From positions 1 to 64,000 of the forward strand of contig JANFFA010000005.1 in NCBI GenBank assembly GCA_030848925.1: DNA of 64,000 nt, read 5' to 3'. Source of the stretch: Rhodalgimonas zhirmunskyi. GTDB lineage: Bacteria > Pseudomonadota > Alphaproteobacteria > Rhodobacterales > Rhodobacteraceae. The position numbers and the translations under genes are program-made. The notes under the pieces are model-generated. The model saw nothing but the letters and a program-made list of their open reading frames with translations. It did not search any database and was not told where the DNA came from. The stretch's first letter is position 1; each line of letters opens with the position of its first letter. Positions 18,647-26,632 of the stretch are shown here, one piece after another.

Positions 18647-19381
18647 TCAGGCCACCTGACGCGGATGAACCCGTCCTTGGGTAAACACGCCTTGAAGGGC
18701 TGCGCGCAGAGTTTCCTTGCAGGGCTTTTTCCCGCTGCGCTGGTCGTTTCCTGTGGCCACCGCGCCAGCAACCGCATCAGGCAGCATACGGTAGGGGCTG
18801 GTGCTTTCGTTTTCGCAGACAGCGAGTTGGACCAGATCGCCCGCCGCAGGGCAGAGCAACAGCGCGCCCTGTTCGGCGAAAATCACCTGATCCTCGTCGA
18901 AGGCGAGTTGGTAGACATCAATCGGATCATTGGGATAGGTCCGCTCAATGCCGTTCACGCCTTCGAGGGATTCTGCGGGGACAAGCGCGAAGGGATCACC
19001 GAGAACCTCTTCTGCGGCATCGCTTTCCAGCAACACGCCCTGCCTTGGCGTGATCTTCATCGGCTTGGCGTTTTCAAGTGCACCCGCAGGCACGAGCAGC
19101 GGCCAGAACTGACGCGGGCAGGCGCCTTGCCCCGACCAAAGCGGGCGGCGCAGGATGCGTGAGATGGGCTGGAGACCGCCATCGAAGGTCAGCACCATGT
19201 CACCCGGTTGCAGCGCCGCGACATCGCGCCAGCCCAGCGTCGTGGCGACGCGGGTGCCGGCGGTGAGGCCCGTCATTGTCCCAGTCATTGTCCCCGTCAT
19301 GCTGCGCGTTGCCCCGCCATCGCAGGCGGCGGTGGTGTCGACCATTCGGCGGGTGCGGCGCTCGGCCATCCAGTTGAACAT
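18647..19381 (-). CDS. Hint-domain (hedgehog/intein) protein
   Basis: 244 residues. After an N-terminal 45-residue leader comes LTAGTRVATTLGWRDVAALQPGDMVLTFDGG, given here in outline only, matching the start of Hint_2 domains; downstream ITPRQGVLLES and VYQLAFDEDQVIFAEQGALLLCP follow the usual domain course. The standard catalytic Cys at the Hint start is replaced by the G-T region (TAGTRV). The leader has a run of MTGT units encoded by a 12-bp repeat. Such proteins are common in Roseobacters, often linked to secreted or surface proteins; function unknown. Ribosome site AGGAAG. Confidence 0.75.
   Translation of the reverse strand: MFNWMAERRTRRMVDTTAACDGGATRSMTGTMTGTMTGLTAGTRVATTLGWRDVAALQPGDMVLTFDGGLQPISRILRRPLWSGQGACPRQFWPLLVPAGALENAKPMKITPRQGVLLESDAAEEVLGDPFALVPAESLEGVNGIERTYPNDPIDVYQLAFDEDQVIFAEQGALLLCPAAGDLVQLAVCENESTSPYRMLPDAVAGAVATGNDQRSGKKPCKETLRAALQGVFTQGRVHPRQVA
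19278..19310. repeat. 12-bp tandem repeat inside Hint-protein gene
   Basis: On the minus strand the unit ATGACKGGGACA occurs twice and is followed by a partial third ATGACGGG, encoding MTGT-MTGT-MTG. In-frame unit gain or loss would keep the reading frame, so the leader length may vary among strains. Confidence 0.6.
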
Positions 19382-19468
19382 CTTCCTATCCCCAGGCTTT
19401 TCATGTGCCGGTCGATGCCGGCTTTTCGTTGGCAGTGAGGTAATTGAGGGTGATTCTCATGCCCGACC

Positions 19469-19490
19469 TTGGGCCGGGATTGGGCCGGAA
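19469..19490. repeat. 11-bp tandem duplication upstream of Hint-protein gene
   Basis: TTGGGCCGGGA followed directly by TTGGGCCGGAA, one mismatch. Lies in the region between the sulfotransferase stop and the Hint gene start. Significance unknown. Confidence 0.4.
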
Positions 19491-19544
19491 TGGGGCATTG
19501 TTTCCGCTTGGTGTGCAATCTGGCGGAACTGTGGGAAATAAAGA

Positions 19545-20195
19545 TCAGAATTCGAAACAATAGCCGAAACGAGCGATATCCTCGGCGCAAATCTGGGCCA
19601 GATGCTGCGAATCGGCGTCGCTGTAGTAACGGCGATAATCGCGCACCCGATCCGAGGTGTTCGCGTGGCCCAGATCGAGGCGAAAGCCCAGATGATCCCA
19701 AAGCGGGGCGCTGTCTTCGTCGAAATGTTCGAGCCGGATGAAGAGCGAGGCCCGCTCTTGGCCGGTCGGATCGGTCAGATAGCTGGCATAGGGATTGGAT
19801 CGGAGTGTTTGTCCGATCATCGGATGATAGAGGAACGTTTTAAAATCGCTTTCTTGGGCGATTGTCACAGCGGGATGGGCGAAGCTTTGCGCGCGCAGCC
19901 AGTGATAATAGCTGACCACCCGATCCCACGGATTGCGCACCAGCGTGAAGGTGAAGAAGCTGGCGATTTCCTCGGGCGTGGCGAGGCCGGCGATATCGGT
20001 GAGCGTGGAGTGCTTCCAGAGGCGCCCGTGGGATTGCGCGGTTTGCGCCTTGTGTCGCCGGTTGCGGGCCTTGGGGGTATCACCCAGCATCACGTCATCC
20101 TTCATCGCGCGGCTTTCGAGGGCAAGCGCCATGGCGGTGCCGCCGGTTTTGGGGATGTGGATGAAGATGTAGCGCCGTCCGCGCGAAAGGATCAT
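19545..20195 (-). CDS. Sulfotransferase family 2 protein
   Basis: 216 residues. PAPS-dependent sulfotransferase fold: the 5'-phosphosulfate loop FIHIPKTGGTAM is at residues 11-22 and the 3'-phosphate motif FTLVRNPWDRVVSYYHW near 83-98. The C-terminus has the short LEHFDED...HANTS pattern of the Sulfotransfer_2 family. It would move a sulfate group to a carbohydrate or other acceptor in the cytoplasm. It lies between the Hint-protein gene and a TPR-sulfotransferase gene, all on the minus strand, with about 160-200-base gaps. Confidence 0.85.
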   Translation of the reverse strand: MILSRGRRYIFIHIPKTGGTAMALALESRAMKDDVMLGDTPKARNRRHKAQTAQSHGRLWKHSTLTDIAGLATPEEIASFFTFTLVRNPWDRVVSYYHWLRAQSFAHPAVTIAQESDFKTFLYHPMIGQTLRSNPYASYLTDPTGQERASLFIRLEHFDEDSAPLWDHLGFRLDLGHANTSDRVRDYRRYYSDADSQHLAQICAEDIARFGYCFEF

Positions 20196-20395
20196 GTGCC
20201 GCCCTCTGTCGTGGCGAATGGCCCCGCTTTAAGGCGGCGCGTATGGGGCGCGGATGCGCGGGGCCTGCGAAGGGTGCGTGGCGCGATGACGGGAGCAGAG
20301 ATGGTATGCACGGGCTAGCGGGGTCTTTCCTTGCGGGGTGGGGCTTGAAAACGCTGCCGCAAGGAACGCGGTGTTGCAAGGGGGCTGAGCCCGGC

Positions 20396-22153
20396 TCAGA
20401 GATCTTTCCAAAGAGTGCGATCCAGCCCAGCGAAGAAATCCGACAGATGGTCACTGTTTTCATGTCCAAGCCCGACCGATCCGGTGTGCACAGGCGCGCG
20501 CACTTCGGCCTGGGAGGCAGTGCGCACGAGTGCCGAATTCCTTTCGGGGCGGGCCATGCCGGGGGTCCAGTCGAGCCCGGCCAGAGCCGCCAAACGGCGT
20601 GAGGAGGCATCGATATCGCCAACCAATGCCGTGTATTCGAGGTGGTGAATCCGCTCGCCCGCGGTCTTTTGCCAATGCTGCATGAGGCGTGCGTAGATAT
20701 TGAAATAGCGTGCCATGACGGTTTGATCGAATGCGAAGTTCAAACCGGGGTTGGAAAACCAGTTGCGCCAGAGTGACCAAGCCACATCCAGCGGATCGCG
20801 CCTCACGTGGAGGATGATCGCGTTGGGGAAAGCGGTGAGGATATGGCCGATTATGCGGAAGTTCCCCGGCAGCTTGTCCGTTAGCCGGGTGATATCGGGG
20901 GGCGTTTCGGGCAGGGCGGCGCGGTAGGACTTGGCAAGTCGCGCGGCATCATCCGTGGTGAACGCCGCGCGCGGGCCATGTGCCTGCATCCACGTTTCCG
21001 CCGCCGTGAATTCGCCAAGGCCATGCACCTTCGGGTGGGCGGTGAGGACCTGTTCGGTCAGGGTGGTGCCCGAACGGGGTAGCCCAAGGATGAAAATCGG
21101 GCGCGGGTGTTCGGTTTCGTCCGCCGGAACGGGCGGAGGCAGGCACGGCATGCTTTTGATGAGTGCGGCCGCGCCGCGTTCGGCGTCTTGTGCGTTCCAG
21201 GGGCGATGCTTGCGGCTGATCATGTTCGCCTTGGTCAGGCTTTGGCCCGCACCCCTGTCGCCGATCAGGGCGCGCAGGCGATAATCTGCGAATTCGAGCT
21301 GGGCCCTGTTGATGTCATTCGGGCGGCTCACTTGTTTGGCTTGATCTATCTGCTTCAAAAGCGCGGGCGCATCCGTTTGGTCGGTGAGGGCGCTCAGCTC
21401 GCGCAGCGCTTCGCCATGTGTTGGTGCGATGGCAATAAGGCGGCGGAACGCGTCGCGCGCGTCGTCAAGGCGGCCGATTTGAACCAGTTGAACGCCGTAT
21501 CGGTGCAAGGCGTTCACATGCCCGGGCTGCAGGGCGAGGGCCTGTTCGAGCGCATGGAGTGCGTCACCCTCGCGACCAGAAAGCAAGAGGGGGTGGGCCC
21601 TATTCGCAAGGGCATCGGCCATGTCGGGGCGCAGGGCGAGGGCTGCTTCGTAGTCGCGCAGTGCATCGCTATGACGCAATTGAGCGACGCGCGCGACGCC
21701 GCGCAGGTTGAGCATGTCGGGGGTGTCGGGATGCGCTTCGAGAAAGCGCGTGGCGGTTTCCTCGGCTGCGGGCGCATCGCCTGTCTGGAGTTGGGCAAGG
21801 GCCAGCAGTCGCAGGGCATCTCCGCTGGCCGTTATCCTTTTGGTGAGTGGCGCGAGGAGTTTGATCGCCTCGCCCGCGCGCCCATTCTGGATCAGCAATC
21901 CGGCAAGATTGCGCTGAGGTTCGAAATAGCCGGGCCGAAGCCGGACCGCTTGGCGGAATTCACTTATTGCGAGCTTGGCATTGCCCGCGCGGGAGTGCGC
22001 GACGCCAAGCAGGTTTGCGAAGAAGGCGTTGCGCGGATGTGTTCGGCGCGCGGCCTTGGCGGCCTTAAGGGCGGGCTTGATGTCGTTTGTTCCCAGAAGG
22101 CGTTCGATGTCCTGCGCCGTTTGTCGGGCCTCTGCCATTGTGATCCGTCCCAT
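20396..22153 (-). CDS. TPR-repeat sulfotransferase
   Basis: 585 residues. The first half is about seven tetratricopeptide repeats (roughly 15-255), each with the A-x-x-x-A-L-x-P spacing. The second half is a sulfotransferase domain with the PAPS-binding FILGLPRSGTTLTEQ and the 3'-phosphate motif LHVRRDPLDVAWSLWR. This architecture resembles protein-tyrosine or glycan sulfotransferases that recognise partners through the TPRs. Start: ATG at 22153 (MGRITM) or 22138 (MAEAR); neither has a strong ribosome site. Divergent from the sulfatase gene. Confidence 0.85.
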   Translation of the reverse strand: MGRITMAEARQTAQDIERLLGTNDIKPALKAAKAARRTHPRNAFFANLLGVAHSRAGNAKLAISEFRQAVRLRPGYFEPQRNLAGLLIQNGRAGEAIKLLAPLTKRITASGDALRLLALAQLQTGDAPAAEETATRFLEAHPDTPDMLNLRGVARVAQLRHSDALRDYEAALALRPDMADALANRAHPLLLSGREGDALHALEQALALQPGHVNALHRYGVQLVQIGRLDDARDAFRRLIAIAPTHGEALRELSALTDQTDAPALLKQIDQAKQVSRPNDINRAQLEFADYRLRALIGDRGAGQSLTKANMISRKHRPWNAQDAERGAAALIKSMPCLPPPVPADETEHPRPIFILGLPRSGTTLTEQVLTAHPKVHGLGEFTAAETWMQAHGPRAAFTTDDAARLAKSYRAALPETPPDITRLTDKLPGNFRIIGHILTAFPNAIILHVRRDPLDVAWSLWRNWFSNPGLNFAFDQTVMARYFNIYARLMQHWQKTAGERIHHLEYTALVGDIDASSRRLAALAGLDWTPGMARPERNSALVRTASQAEVRAPVHTGSVGLGHENSDHLSDFFAGLDRTLWKDL

Positions 22154-22358
22154 TGTGCAGGGGGATTTTGCACGAGCTTTCCTAACGCCGGGTTTACCGC
22201 GATGGCGCGTGGGGTGGAGTGCGGCGAGGAAACAGGTTTCGTCCGGGCCAACATGCGCGCTATGCTTTCGCTCGAAGACAAAAACGAGGGGGGCACGACG
22301 CGGCGAACGATTGGCTGGGATGGTCATTTGAACGGGCCCGTCGCGCGAGGGGATCAGA

Positions 22359-24029
22359 ATGGCAAAGCCGAAAAATGTCCTGTTCATTATGTTCGACCAA
22401 CTGCGCTGGGATTACCTGAGCTGTTACGGGCACAAGCACCTGCACACGCCAAATATCGACAAGCTGGCCGAGAGGGGCGTGCGGTTCACCCGCTGCTATA
22501 TCCAGTCGCCGATTTGTGGCTCGTCCCGGATGAGCACCTACACCGGGCGCTACGTGCATTCGCATGGCGCCAGTTGGAACGGCATCCCGCTCAAGGTGGG
22601 CGAGATCACGATGGGCGATCACCTGCGCAAGGCTGGGATGGAATGCGTGCTGGTCGGCAAGACGCATATGCGCGCCGACGAGGAGGGTATGAAGCGGCTG
22701 GGGCTGGAGCCCGACAGCATCATCGGTGCGCGGGTCTCTGAATGCGGTTTCGACGTGTTCGAGCGTGATGACGGGATGCTGCCCGAGGGGCCGGACGGAT
22801 CGTATGATCCCAACGGCGCCAAGGAATACAACAAGTGGCTCAAGGCCAAGGGCTATGAGAGTGATAACCCTTGGCACGACTTCGCCAATTCGGGGCTGGA
22901 TGAGGAGGGCAATGTCCTTTCGGGCTGGTTCCTGAAGAACAGCAACGAGGCGGCGAATATCCATGAGCCCGATAGCGAGACGCCCTATCTGACCGGGCGG
23001 GGCATCGATTTCATGAAGGGTAATGACGGCCCGTGGTGCATGCACCTGAGCTATATCAAGCCGCATTGGCCCTATATCGTGCCGGAGCCCTATGCCAGCA
23101 TGTATGGCCCCGAGCACATCCAGCCAGTGGTGCGGTCGGATGCGGAAAAGCAAACCTCGCACCCGGTGTTCGCGGCTTTCATGGGCAACAAGGTGGGCGA
23201 GGCGTTTTCGCGCGAAGATGTGCGCGAGGCGGTGATCCCGGCCTATATGGGGCTGATCAAGCAGGCGGATGACCAGATGGGCCGCCTGTTCGAATGGCTA
23301 AAGGAAACGGGGCGCGACAAGGATACGATGATCGTGCTGACCAGCGATCATGGCGATTTTCTGGGCGATCACTGGATGGGGGAAAAGACCTTTTTTCACG
23401 ATGCGTCGACCAAGGTGCCGCTGATCATCTATGACCCCAGTGAGGAGGCCGATGCGACGCGCGGCACGGTATGCGATGCGTTGGTCGAGTGTATCGATTT
23501 CGCGCCGACATTCGTCGAGGTGGCGGGCGCGCGGCCGGAGTATCACATCCTTGAAGGTGAGAGTCTGTTGCCGATTTTGCATGGTGAGGCGCGTGAGACG
23601 AAGCGGGATTATGTGATCTGCGAATATGACTATTCCGCCTCGCCGATTGCGGACATGCTGGGCGTGGGGGTGCGCGAGGCGACGATGTTCATGGTGGCCG
23701 ACAAGCGTTGGAAGCTGATGCATTTCGAGGGCGGGTTCCGCCCGATGCTGTTCGATCTGGAAAACGACCCGGACGAATTGAACGATCTGGGCGAGAGCGA
23801 GGATCATCAAGAGGTGATCACCGAGATGTATGACAAGCTGTTCGCGTGGTCGCGGCGCACGTCGCAACGCACGACGCGCAGCGAGGAACAGCTTTTGAAA
23901 ATGCGCACCGGATCACGCGGGCGCGGTATCGTGCTGGGCGTTTATGACGAGAACGACACGCCACTTGAACTGACCGTTCGGTATCGCGGGCGCAAGGCAC
24001 GGGACATGAAGGCCGGGCCCGAAGGGTGA
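22359..24029 (+). CDS. Sulfatase / phosphonate-monoester-hydrolase family protein
   Basis: 556 residues, alkaline phosphatase superfamily, no signal peptide. Metal-binding Asp13 in MFDQLRWD; DxH motif in TSDHGDFLGDH. The catalytic formylglycine site is C53-G-S-S-R57 within PICGSSRMSTYTGRY; ordinary sulfatases have Cys-x-Pro-Ser-Arg, so the Pro recognised by formylglycine-generating enzyme is Ser here. Substrate unknown: sulfate ester, phosphonate monoester or phosphodiester are all possible. Divergent from the TPR-sulfotransferase gene with about 205 bases between. Confidence 0.85.
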   Translation: MAKPKNVLFIMFDQLRWDYLSCYGHKHLHTPNIDKLAERGVRFTRCYIQSPICGSSRMSTYTGRYVHSHGASWNGIPLKVGEITMGDHLRKAGMECVLVGKTHMRADEEGMKRLGLEPDSIIGARVSECGFDVFERDDGMLPEGPDGSYDPNGAKEYNKWLKAKGYESDNPWHDFANSGLDEEGNVLSGWFLKNSNEAANIHEPDSETPYLTGRGIDFMKGNDGPWCMHLSYIKPHWPYIVPEPYASMYGPEHIQPVVRSDAEKQTSHPVFAAFMGNKVGEAFSREDVREAVIPAYMGLIKQADDQMGRLFEWLKETGRDKDTMIVLTSDHGDFLGDHWMGEKTFFHDASTKVPLIIYDPSEEADATRGTVCDALVECIDFAPTFVEVAGARPEYHILEGESLLPILHGEARETKRDYVICEYDYSASPIADMLGVGVREATMFMVADKRWKLMHFEGGFRPMLFDLENDPDELNDLGESEDHQEVITEMYDKLFAWSRRTSQRTTRSEEQLLKMRTGSRGRGIVLGVYDENDTPLELTVRYRGRKARDMKAGPEG

Positions 24030-24091
24030 GGCGCAACCGATCTTGGGCATGATCCGGGGAACCGCGCGGGGTTGGGCGGCGTTCATGCTTT

Positions 24092-25090
24092 ATGAAAGAT
24101 TTGCCCGACCTCACCTATTATCCCGATGACCGCCCCGGCATATCACGGCGGCGCTGTGGGCGCGGGTTTACCTATATCGCCGCCGATGGCACCAGGATCG
24201 AGCGCGGCAAGGAACGCCGCCGGATCGAGGCGCTGGCCGTGCCGCCCGCCTATGAAGGGGTGTGGATTTCGCCGCGCGTCGATGGGCATTTGCAAGCGAC
24301 GGGGCGCGATGCACGCGCGCGCAAGCAATACCGCTATCACCCGGATTGGACGGCCTTTCGCGCCCGCGCGAAATATGACCAACTGGCCGATTTCGGGCGC
24401 GCCCTGCCGCGGTTGCGCCGGGCGATTTTGGCCGAGTTGCGGCGCAGCGATCCGGGCGATCAGCCGTTCGCGCTTGCCGCGGTTCTGGCGCTTCTTGATC
24501 GGGCGGCGATCCGGGTGGGCAACCGGGACTACGCGCGCGAAAACGGAAGTTACGGGGCCACGACCCTGAAAGGCGCGCATATGCGGCTGGATGGGGGTGT
24601 GCTGCGCCTGCGATTTACCGGCAAGGGTGGGACGAAGATCAAGACCGAGCTGCGTGACAAGACGCTGGAGCGCGCGCTCAGCAGGCTGGACGATCTGCCG
24701 GGGGCGGAGCTGATCACGTGGCTGGACGAGGATGGCACGCCGCGCGGCCTGCGCTCGGACGAGGTGAATGCCTATCTGGCCGAACGCACGGGGCACGCGG
24801 GGCTGACGGCCAAGACCTTTCGCACGTGGAACGGCACGGTCGCGGCGCTGGAGGCGGCGTTGGCGTGCCATCGCGACGCGGGCCGGGTGACGATCAAGGG
24901 CATGGCCGAGGCAGCGGCGGAGCGGCTGCACAACACCCCGACCATCGCGCGCACGTCCTATATCCATCCGCAGGTGATTGCCTTGGCCGAGGATGAAACG
25001 GCCGTGCCGGATATCCGCGACGCGGCGCCGATGATCGACGGGTTGCGCAAGGCCGAGGCGCAGCTTCTGTTCCTGTTGGACGGGACCTAG
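24092..25090 (+). CDS. DNA topoisomerase IB, poxvirus type
   Basis: 332 residues. Relaxes supercoils by a transient 3'-phosphotyrosyl link. The N-terminal domain (1-75) with RRRCGRGFTYIAADG is the bacterial TopIB form. Catalytic residues visible: Arg in IRVGNRDYARENGSYGATTL, the Lys in FTGKGG, the Arg in KTFRTWNGT and the Tyr in ARTSYIHP (about 291). Bacterial TopIB genes of this kind are scattered, probably horizontally spread. Its stop codon overlaps that of the convergent transglycosylase gene at CTAG. Confidence 0.93.
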   Translation: MKDLPDLTYYPDDRPGISRRRCGRGFTYIAADGTRIERGKERRRIEALAVPPAYEGVWISPRVDGHLQATGRDARARKQYRYHPDWTAFRARAKYDQLADFGRALPRLRRAILAELRRSDPGDQPFALAAVLALLDRAAIRVGNRDYARENGSYGATTLKGAHMRLDGGVLRLRFTGKGGTKIKTELRDKTLERALSRLDDLPGAELITWLDEDGTPRGLRSDEVNAYLAERTGHAGLTAKTFRTWNGTVAALEAALACHRDAGRVTIKGMAEAAAERLHNTPTIARTSYIHPQVIALAEDETAVPDIRDAAPMIDGLRKAEAQLLFLLDGT

Positions 25091-26328
25091 CGGATCGCTT
25101 TGACGAGTGTTGTGGTGGGGAAACAGGTGGGGTTTTGCCCCTGCGCCTCTTGCCAGCGGCCAATTGAGCGGCGGGTCTTGAAGCCGGGCAGGCCATCGGC
25201 GCCGCCCACGTCATGGCCCTGTTTTTCAAGGGCGCGCTGCATCTTGGCGATGTCCGAGCGGTAGAGATGCCCGACATTGCCCCACCCGGCGCTGAAGTCG
25301 CCCGAGCCGTATTGGATACGATCACCCACATGGCCCACGAACAGGGCGTAAAGATCGCTCATGTTGTAGTCTTTCAACACGTAGAAATTGGGAGTGACGA
25401 TGAAGGCGGGGCCGTGGCGGCCGGCGGGCATGAGCAGGTAGCCTTGGCCCTTAAGCTCATGCGCGGGGAAGGGCTTGCCGGAAACGCGGGTGATGCCCAT
25501 CGCCGCCCAATCCGAGATGCGCCGCCCCTGATCGGGGCCTTCGAAAGCGCAGGAGACGGCGGCTGGCACGCGCACTTCGAACCCCCAATCGCGCCCTTTT
25601 TGCCAACCGTGGCGGGCAAGGTAATGGCCGATGGAGGCGATGGTATCGGCCTCGGACTCCCAGATGTCGGCGCGCCCGTCGCCGTTGCCATCGGCGGCAT
25701 AGCCGAGGAAATTCGAGGGCATGAATTGCGGCTGGCCAAGCGCACCGGCCCAGCTGCTTTTCATGCCGCGCGGGCGGACGTGACCGGCCTGCGCGATTTG
25801 AAGCGCGGCGATCAGTTCTTGCGTGAAGTAATCGGCGCGGGTGCTCATGAAGCCCTTGGTGCCCAGCACCTCGAAGGCATCATGTTTGATGGCGACGCGG
25901 CCATAGCCGCTTTCGCGGCCCCAGATGCCAAGGATGATGCGGCCCGGCACGCCGGTGCGCTTTTCGGTCTGTTGCAGGGCGCTTGCGTGGCGCTTCATCA
26001 TCTGGCGCCCGACGGATGTGGCGCCGTCGAGTGAGCCGCGGTTGAAGTATTTCGCGGGGGCGCCGAATTCGGCCTGCCGCTGGGTTTTGGGGGTACGTGG
26101 CTTGGAGCCGGGTGGGACAAGATCGGGCAGTTTCCAGTTGAGCCTTACGCCGTCGAACGCGGCATCGAACGTGGCGCGCGAGACACCCTTGGCGCGGGCG
26201 CGGGGCCAGATGGTTTGCTCGAGCCAGCCCTGGAATTGCTGTTCGATGCGGGCCTTGTCCTGTGCCACGGTCACGGTGCCGGAGGTGGCGAAAAGCAGGG
26301 TCAGGCAGAGGGCGCGGAGAAAGGGCAT
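25087..26328 (-). CDS. Lytic murein transglycosylase, MltB family
   Basis: 413 residues with a signal peptide (about 1-22). The SLT_2 domain contains GRIILGIWGRESGYG with the catalytic Glu, then AGALGQPQFMPSNF and WESEADTIASIGHYLARHGW. The C-terminal peptidoglycan-binding domain (about 340-400) has KMQRALEKQGHDVGGADG. Cleaves peptidoglycan glycan strands in the periplasm to 1,6-anhydro products. Start is set by the signal peptide; frame is open further upstream but runs toward the tRNA gene. Shares a CTAG stop overlap with the topoisomerase gene. Confidence 0.93.
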   Translation of the reverse strand: MPFLRALCLTLLFATSGTVTVAQDKARIEQQFQGWLEQTIWPRARAKGVSRATFDAAFDGVRLNWKLPDLVPPGSKPRTPKTQRQAEFGAPAKYFNRGSLDGATSVGRQMMKRHASALQQTEKRTGVPGRIILGIWGRESGYGRVAIKHDAFEVLGTKGFMSTRADYFTQELIAALQIAQAGHVRPRGMKSSWAGALGQPQFMPSNFLGYAADGNGDGRADIWESEADTIASIGHYLARHGWQKGRDWGFEVRVPAAVSCAFEGPDQGRRISDWAAMGITRVSGKPFPAHELKGQGYLLMPAGRHGPAFIVTPNFYVLKDYNMSDLYALFVGHVGDRIQYGSGDFSAGWGNVGHLYRSDIAKMQRALEKQGHDVGGADGLPGFKTRRSIGRWQEAQGQNPTCFPTTTLVKAIR

Positions 26329-26410
26329 GGAGGGGCGGTCCGATCCGTTAAAATGGGCGCGATAGCGGTTGACCAGATGGGGAGGATGGATTACCTCATG
26401 CGGCACATGA

Positions 26411-26484
26411 GCGGGTATAGCTTAATGGTAAAGCCCCTGCCTTCCAAGCAGATTATGTCGGTTCGATTCCGTCTACCCGCTCCA
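26411..26484 (+). tRNA. tRNA-Gly (anticodon TCC)
   Basis: 74 bases with an encoded CCA (26482-26484). Acceptor stem GCGGGTA/TACCCGC is fully paired. Anticodon stem CTGC/GCAG encloses the loop CTTCCAA, giving anticodon TCC at 26443-26445; T arm has GGTTCGATTCC. Located 82 bases upstream of the divergent mltB start. No integrase or attachment-site duplication is seen next to it. Confidence 0.96.
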
Positions 26485-26632
26485 GCATTTTTCCAATATT
26501 TGCAGCGTTTTCAGGCCCCCTGTGCGGCCACATGTGCAGCCCTTGAGGGCAGAACACGGCTTGACCCTGCGGCCTGTGGGGGCCATTGAAAACCACGATT
26601 GCGGACACGAATGCGAACAGGGAGGGCCGCGC

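Noticed and set aside
20385-20399. CTGAGCC-C-GGCTCAG hairpin over the stop of the TPR-sulfotransferase gene
   Set aside because: One-base loop and no T-run; too weak to call a terminator.
26411-26632. Possible integration site at the tRNA-Gly gene
   Set aside because: No integrase, no repeated tRNA 3' end, and neighbours look like ordinary chromosomal genes.
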